This document shows, one piece after another, positions 6,623-7,350 of a stretch of DNA of 7,350 bases. This stretch comes from Rhodospirillales bacterium. GTDB taxonomy: Bacteria > Pseudomonadota > Alphaproteobacteria > Acetobacterales > Acetobacteraceae. The position numbers were made by a program, and so were the translations under genes. Positions within the stretch are counted from its first letter, which is position 1; every line of letters begins with the position of its first letter. The DNA is taken from contig JAGWIL010000071.1 of assembly GCA_028866335.1 (NCBI GenBank), positions 1-7,350 of the forward strand, read 5' to 3'. The notes below the pieces were generated by a model. The model was given only the letters and a program-made list of their open reading frames with translations. It did not search any database and had not been told where the DNA came from.

Positions 6623-6655
6623 CCCCCATGGCGGTCTCGCCCTGGGGGTTTTTTT
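6623..6655 (+). terminator. Intrinsic terminator of sucCD
   Basis: The outer stem is CCCCCA (6623-6628) with TGGGGG (6643-6648). After a single T/C mismatch comes the inner stem GGCG (6630-6633) with CGCC (6638-6641), closed by the loop GTCT. Seven T residues follow directly (6649-6655). This is the textbook arrangement for Rho-independent termination on the plus strand. There is no T-tract on the other side, so it works in one direction only. Confidence 0.92.
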
Positions 6656-6659
6656 ATGT

Positions 6660-6727
6660 CCCCAAATCCTGGGGCCGGAAGGGCAGCCGTAACCATGCGT
6701 GTGCGGCAACCCAGCCTGTCCCCAGGG
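6660..6727. repeat. Complementary C4A / TG4 blocks after the sucCD terminator
   Basis: CCCCA (6660-6664) and TGGGG (6670-6674) form a small hairpin. CCTGGGG (6668-6674) is also complementary to CCCCAGG (6720-6726). CCCCAGGG (6720-6727) is in addition fully complementary to CCCTGGGG (6640-6647), the 3' arm of the terminator. Several exclusive pairings are therefore possible in any read-through transcript. No known RNA family is recognised. Confidence 0.4.
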
Positions 6728-6743
6728 TAACAATACAATAACG

Positions 6744-6771
6744 TTGCTGCCTTATATGTGCCGTAAATAAA
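6744..6771 (+). promoter_or_regulatory. Weak candidate promoter for sucA
   Basis: TTGCTG (6744-6749) and AATAAA (6766-6771) are 16 bp apart, in the most AT-rich stretch of the gap after the terminator. They match three and four of six consensus bases. Another -10-like sequence, TATATG (6753-6758), lies between them. A promoter is expected somewhere here because the sucCD terminator separates sucA from upstream transcription. The exact hexamers are uncertain. Confidence 0.3.
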
Positions 6772-6824
6772 GCTCTGCATAACTTCTGCTTGGCCGGTGC
6801 TTGAAGGTCAGGGTGGTTGGCTCT

Positions 6825-6832
6825 GGGAGAGG
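6825..6832 (+). promoter_or_regulatory. Ribosome binding site that decides the sucA start
   Basis: GGGAGAGG ends nine bases before the ATG at 6842 and directly abuts the in-frame ATG at 6833. Normal spacing favours 6842, so the three residues Met-Asp-Gln encoded from 6833 are left out. Confidence 0.6.
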
Positions 6833-6841
6833 ATGGATCAG

Positions 6842-7350
6842 ATGGCCGGTGTGGACGTGATCGCGACCGCGATGAACGGGGCAAATGCTCAGTTTATTGC
6901 ACAGCTTTATGCCAAATGGGCGGAAGCGCCTCATTCGGTCGATCCTGACTTTGCCGCCTTGTTCACAACGCTGGACGACGATACCCGCGCCATCTTCACT
7001 GATGCCGCTGGTGCCTCCTGGGCACCCCGGCCTTCCGTGTTCGAGACCGTGAGCACCGAGGCCGCCCCCCGGCAGGCCCAATCCGCCACGCCAGCCAATG
7101 CCGACACCCATGCAGCGACGCTGGATTCCATCCGCGCGCTCATGCTCATCCGCGCGTACCGCGTGCGCGGCCATCTGGAGGCCAAGCTCGACCCGCTGGG
7201 GCTGAAGCAGAAGGGCTACCATGTCGAGCTCGACCCGGCCTCCTATGGCTTCACCGAAGCCGGGGATTTGGAACGCCCCATTTTTCTGGATGGCGTTATG
7301 GGGTTCGACACCGCCACATTGAAAGAGGTGCTGGCGGCGCTGCGACAAAG
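6842..7350 (+). CDS. sucA: 2-oxoglutarate dehydrogenase E1 component (N-terminal part, runs off right edge)
   Basis: E1 of the 2-oxoglutarate dehydrogenase complex: decarboxylates 2-oxoglutarate with thiamine diphosphate and passes the succinyl group to E2, making the succinyl-CoA that SucCD uses. The first 169 residues are present and the frame is open to the edge. Residues 13-41 (GANAQFIAQLYAKWAEAP, then SVDPDFAALF) match the family's E2-contact N-terminal segment. A variable Ala/Pro-rich linker (about 57-92) follows. RALMLIRAYRVRGHLEAKLDPLGL (98-121) and ELDPASYGFTEAGDLERPIF (129-148) are strong SucA signatures. The thiamine-binding and catalytic regions lie outside the window; the complete protein would be expected to be around 950 aa. 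Separated from sucD by a terminator and 250 bp, so probably transcribed on its own or with downstream genes. Confidence 0.95.
   Translation, partial: MAGVDVIATAMNGANAQFIAQLYAKWAEAPHSVDPDFAALFTTLDDDTRAIFTDAAGASWAPRPSVFETVSTEAAPRQAQSATPANADTHAATLDSIRALMLIRAYRVRGHLEAKLDPLGLKQKGYHVELDPASYGFTEAGDLERPIFLDGVMGFDTATLKEVLAALRQ

Noticed and set aside
5380..6780. 466-codon open frame on the minus strand across sucC/sucD
   Set aside because: Antisense shadow of two well-conserved genes caused by high G/C at third codon positions. The translation shows no recognisable domain, and the frame runs through the terminator.
6787..6803. TGCTTG direct repeat with 11-bp period in the sucA leader
   Set aside because: Only two short copies, with no recognised activator site; likely chance.
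6656..6841. A known sucA-type riboswitch-like RNA upstream of sucA
   Set aside because: Only small, mutually competing hairpins were seen. I do not recognise a conserved consensus, and the described sucA/sucC RNA motifs are from other proteobacterial classes.
6752..7348. Minus-strand frame opposite sucA
   Set aside because: The plus-strand translation is unmistakable SucA N-terminus, so the minus frame is a shadow.

Overview
The window is GC-rich and almost fully coding. The proteins look alphaproteobacterial: an alpha-type SucC (398 aa), a sucC-sucD-sucA run, a ZapE-type ATPase directly upstream, and strong G/C preference at third codon positions. Acetobacteraceae/Rhodospirillales is my best guess. 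It rests on remembered protein character, not on a search.

Left part (1-2455): a molybdate/tungstate uptake locus. A divergent gene enters from the left edge on the minus strand (1-72); its 24 visible residues look like the start of a ModE/LysR-type molybdenum regulator. Facing it is a three-gene ABC transporter operon: a WtpA-type oxyanion-binding protein (152-1045), a permease (1050-1793) and a short ATPase without a TOBE domain (1790-2455). Between the two lies a 28-bp sequence (117-144) matching the ModE-box layout, two 11-bp half sites separated by 6 bp. It overlaps the -10 of a plausible promoter (98-127). Together these suggest uptake that is shut off when molybdate is plentiful.

Middle (2438-4349): a minus-strand 2-oxoglutarate/Fe(II) oxygenase-like gene (2438-3073) overlaps the end of the ATPase gene tail to tail by 18 bp. 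It is divergent from zapE (3201-4349), an AFG1/ZapE ATPase linked to cell division. The 127-bp divergent gap holds a perfect 7-bp inverted repeat and a weak promoter that could give a leaderless zapE mRNA.

Right part (4520-7350): tricarboxylic-acid cycle genes. sucC and sucD (succinyl-CoA synthetase beta and alpha) overlap by one base. A strong intrinsic terminator follows sucD. A 250-bp gap with a candidate promoter precedes sucA (2-oxoglutarate dehydrogenase E1), which runs off the right edge. The mdh gene often found before sucC in alphaproteobacteria is absent: only 170 bp separate zapE from sucC.

I found no mobile elements, CRISPR arrays, tRNA or rRNA genes, and no clearly new multi-gene system. 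The best leads are the molybdenum-responsive divergent control region, the ambiguous 5' ends around 3073-3201, and the separation of sucCD from sucA by a terminator.
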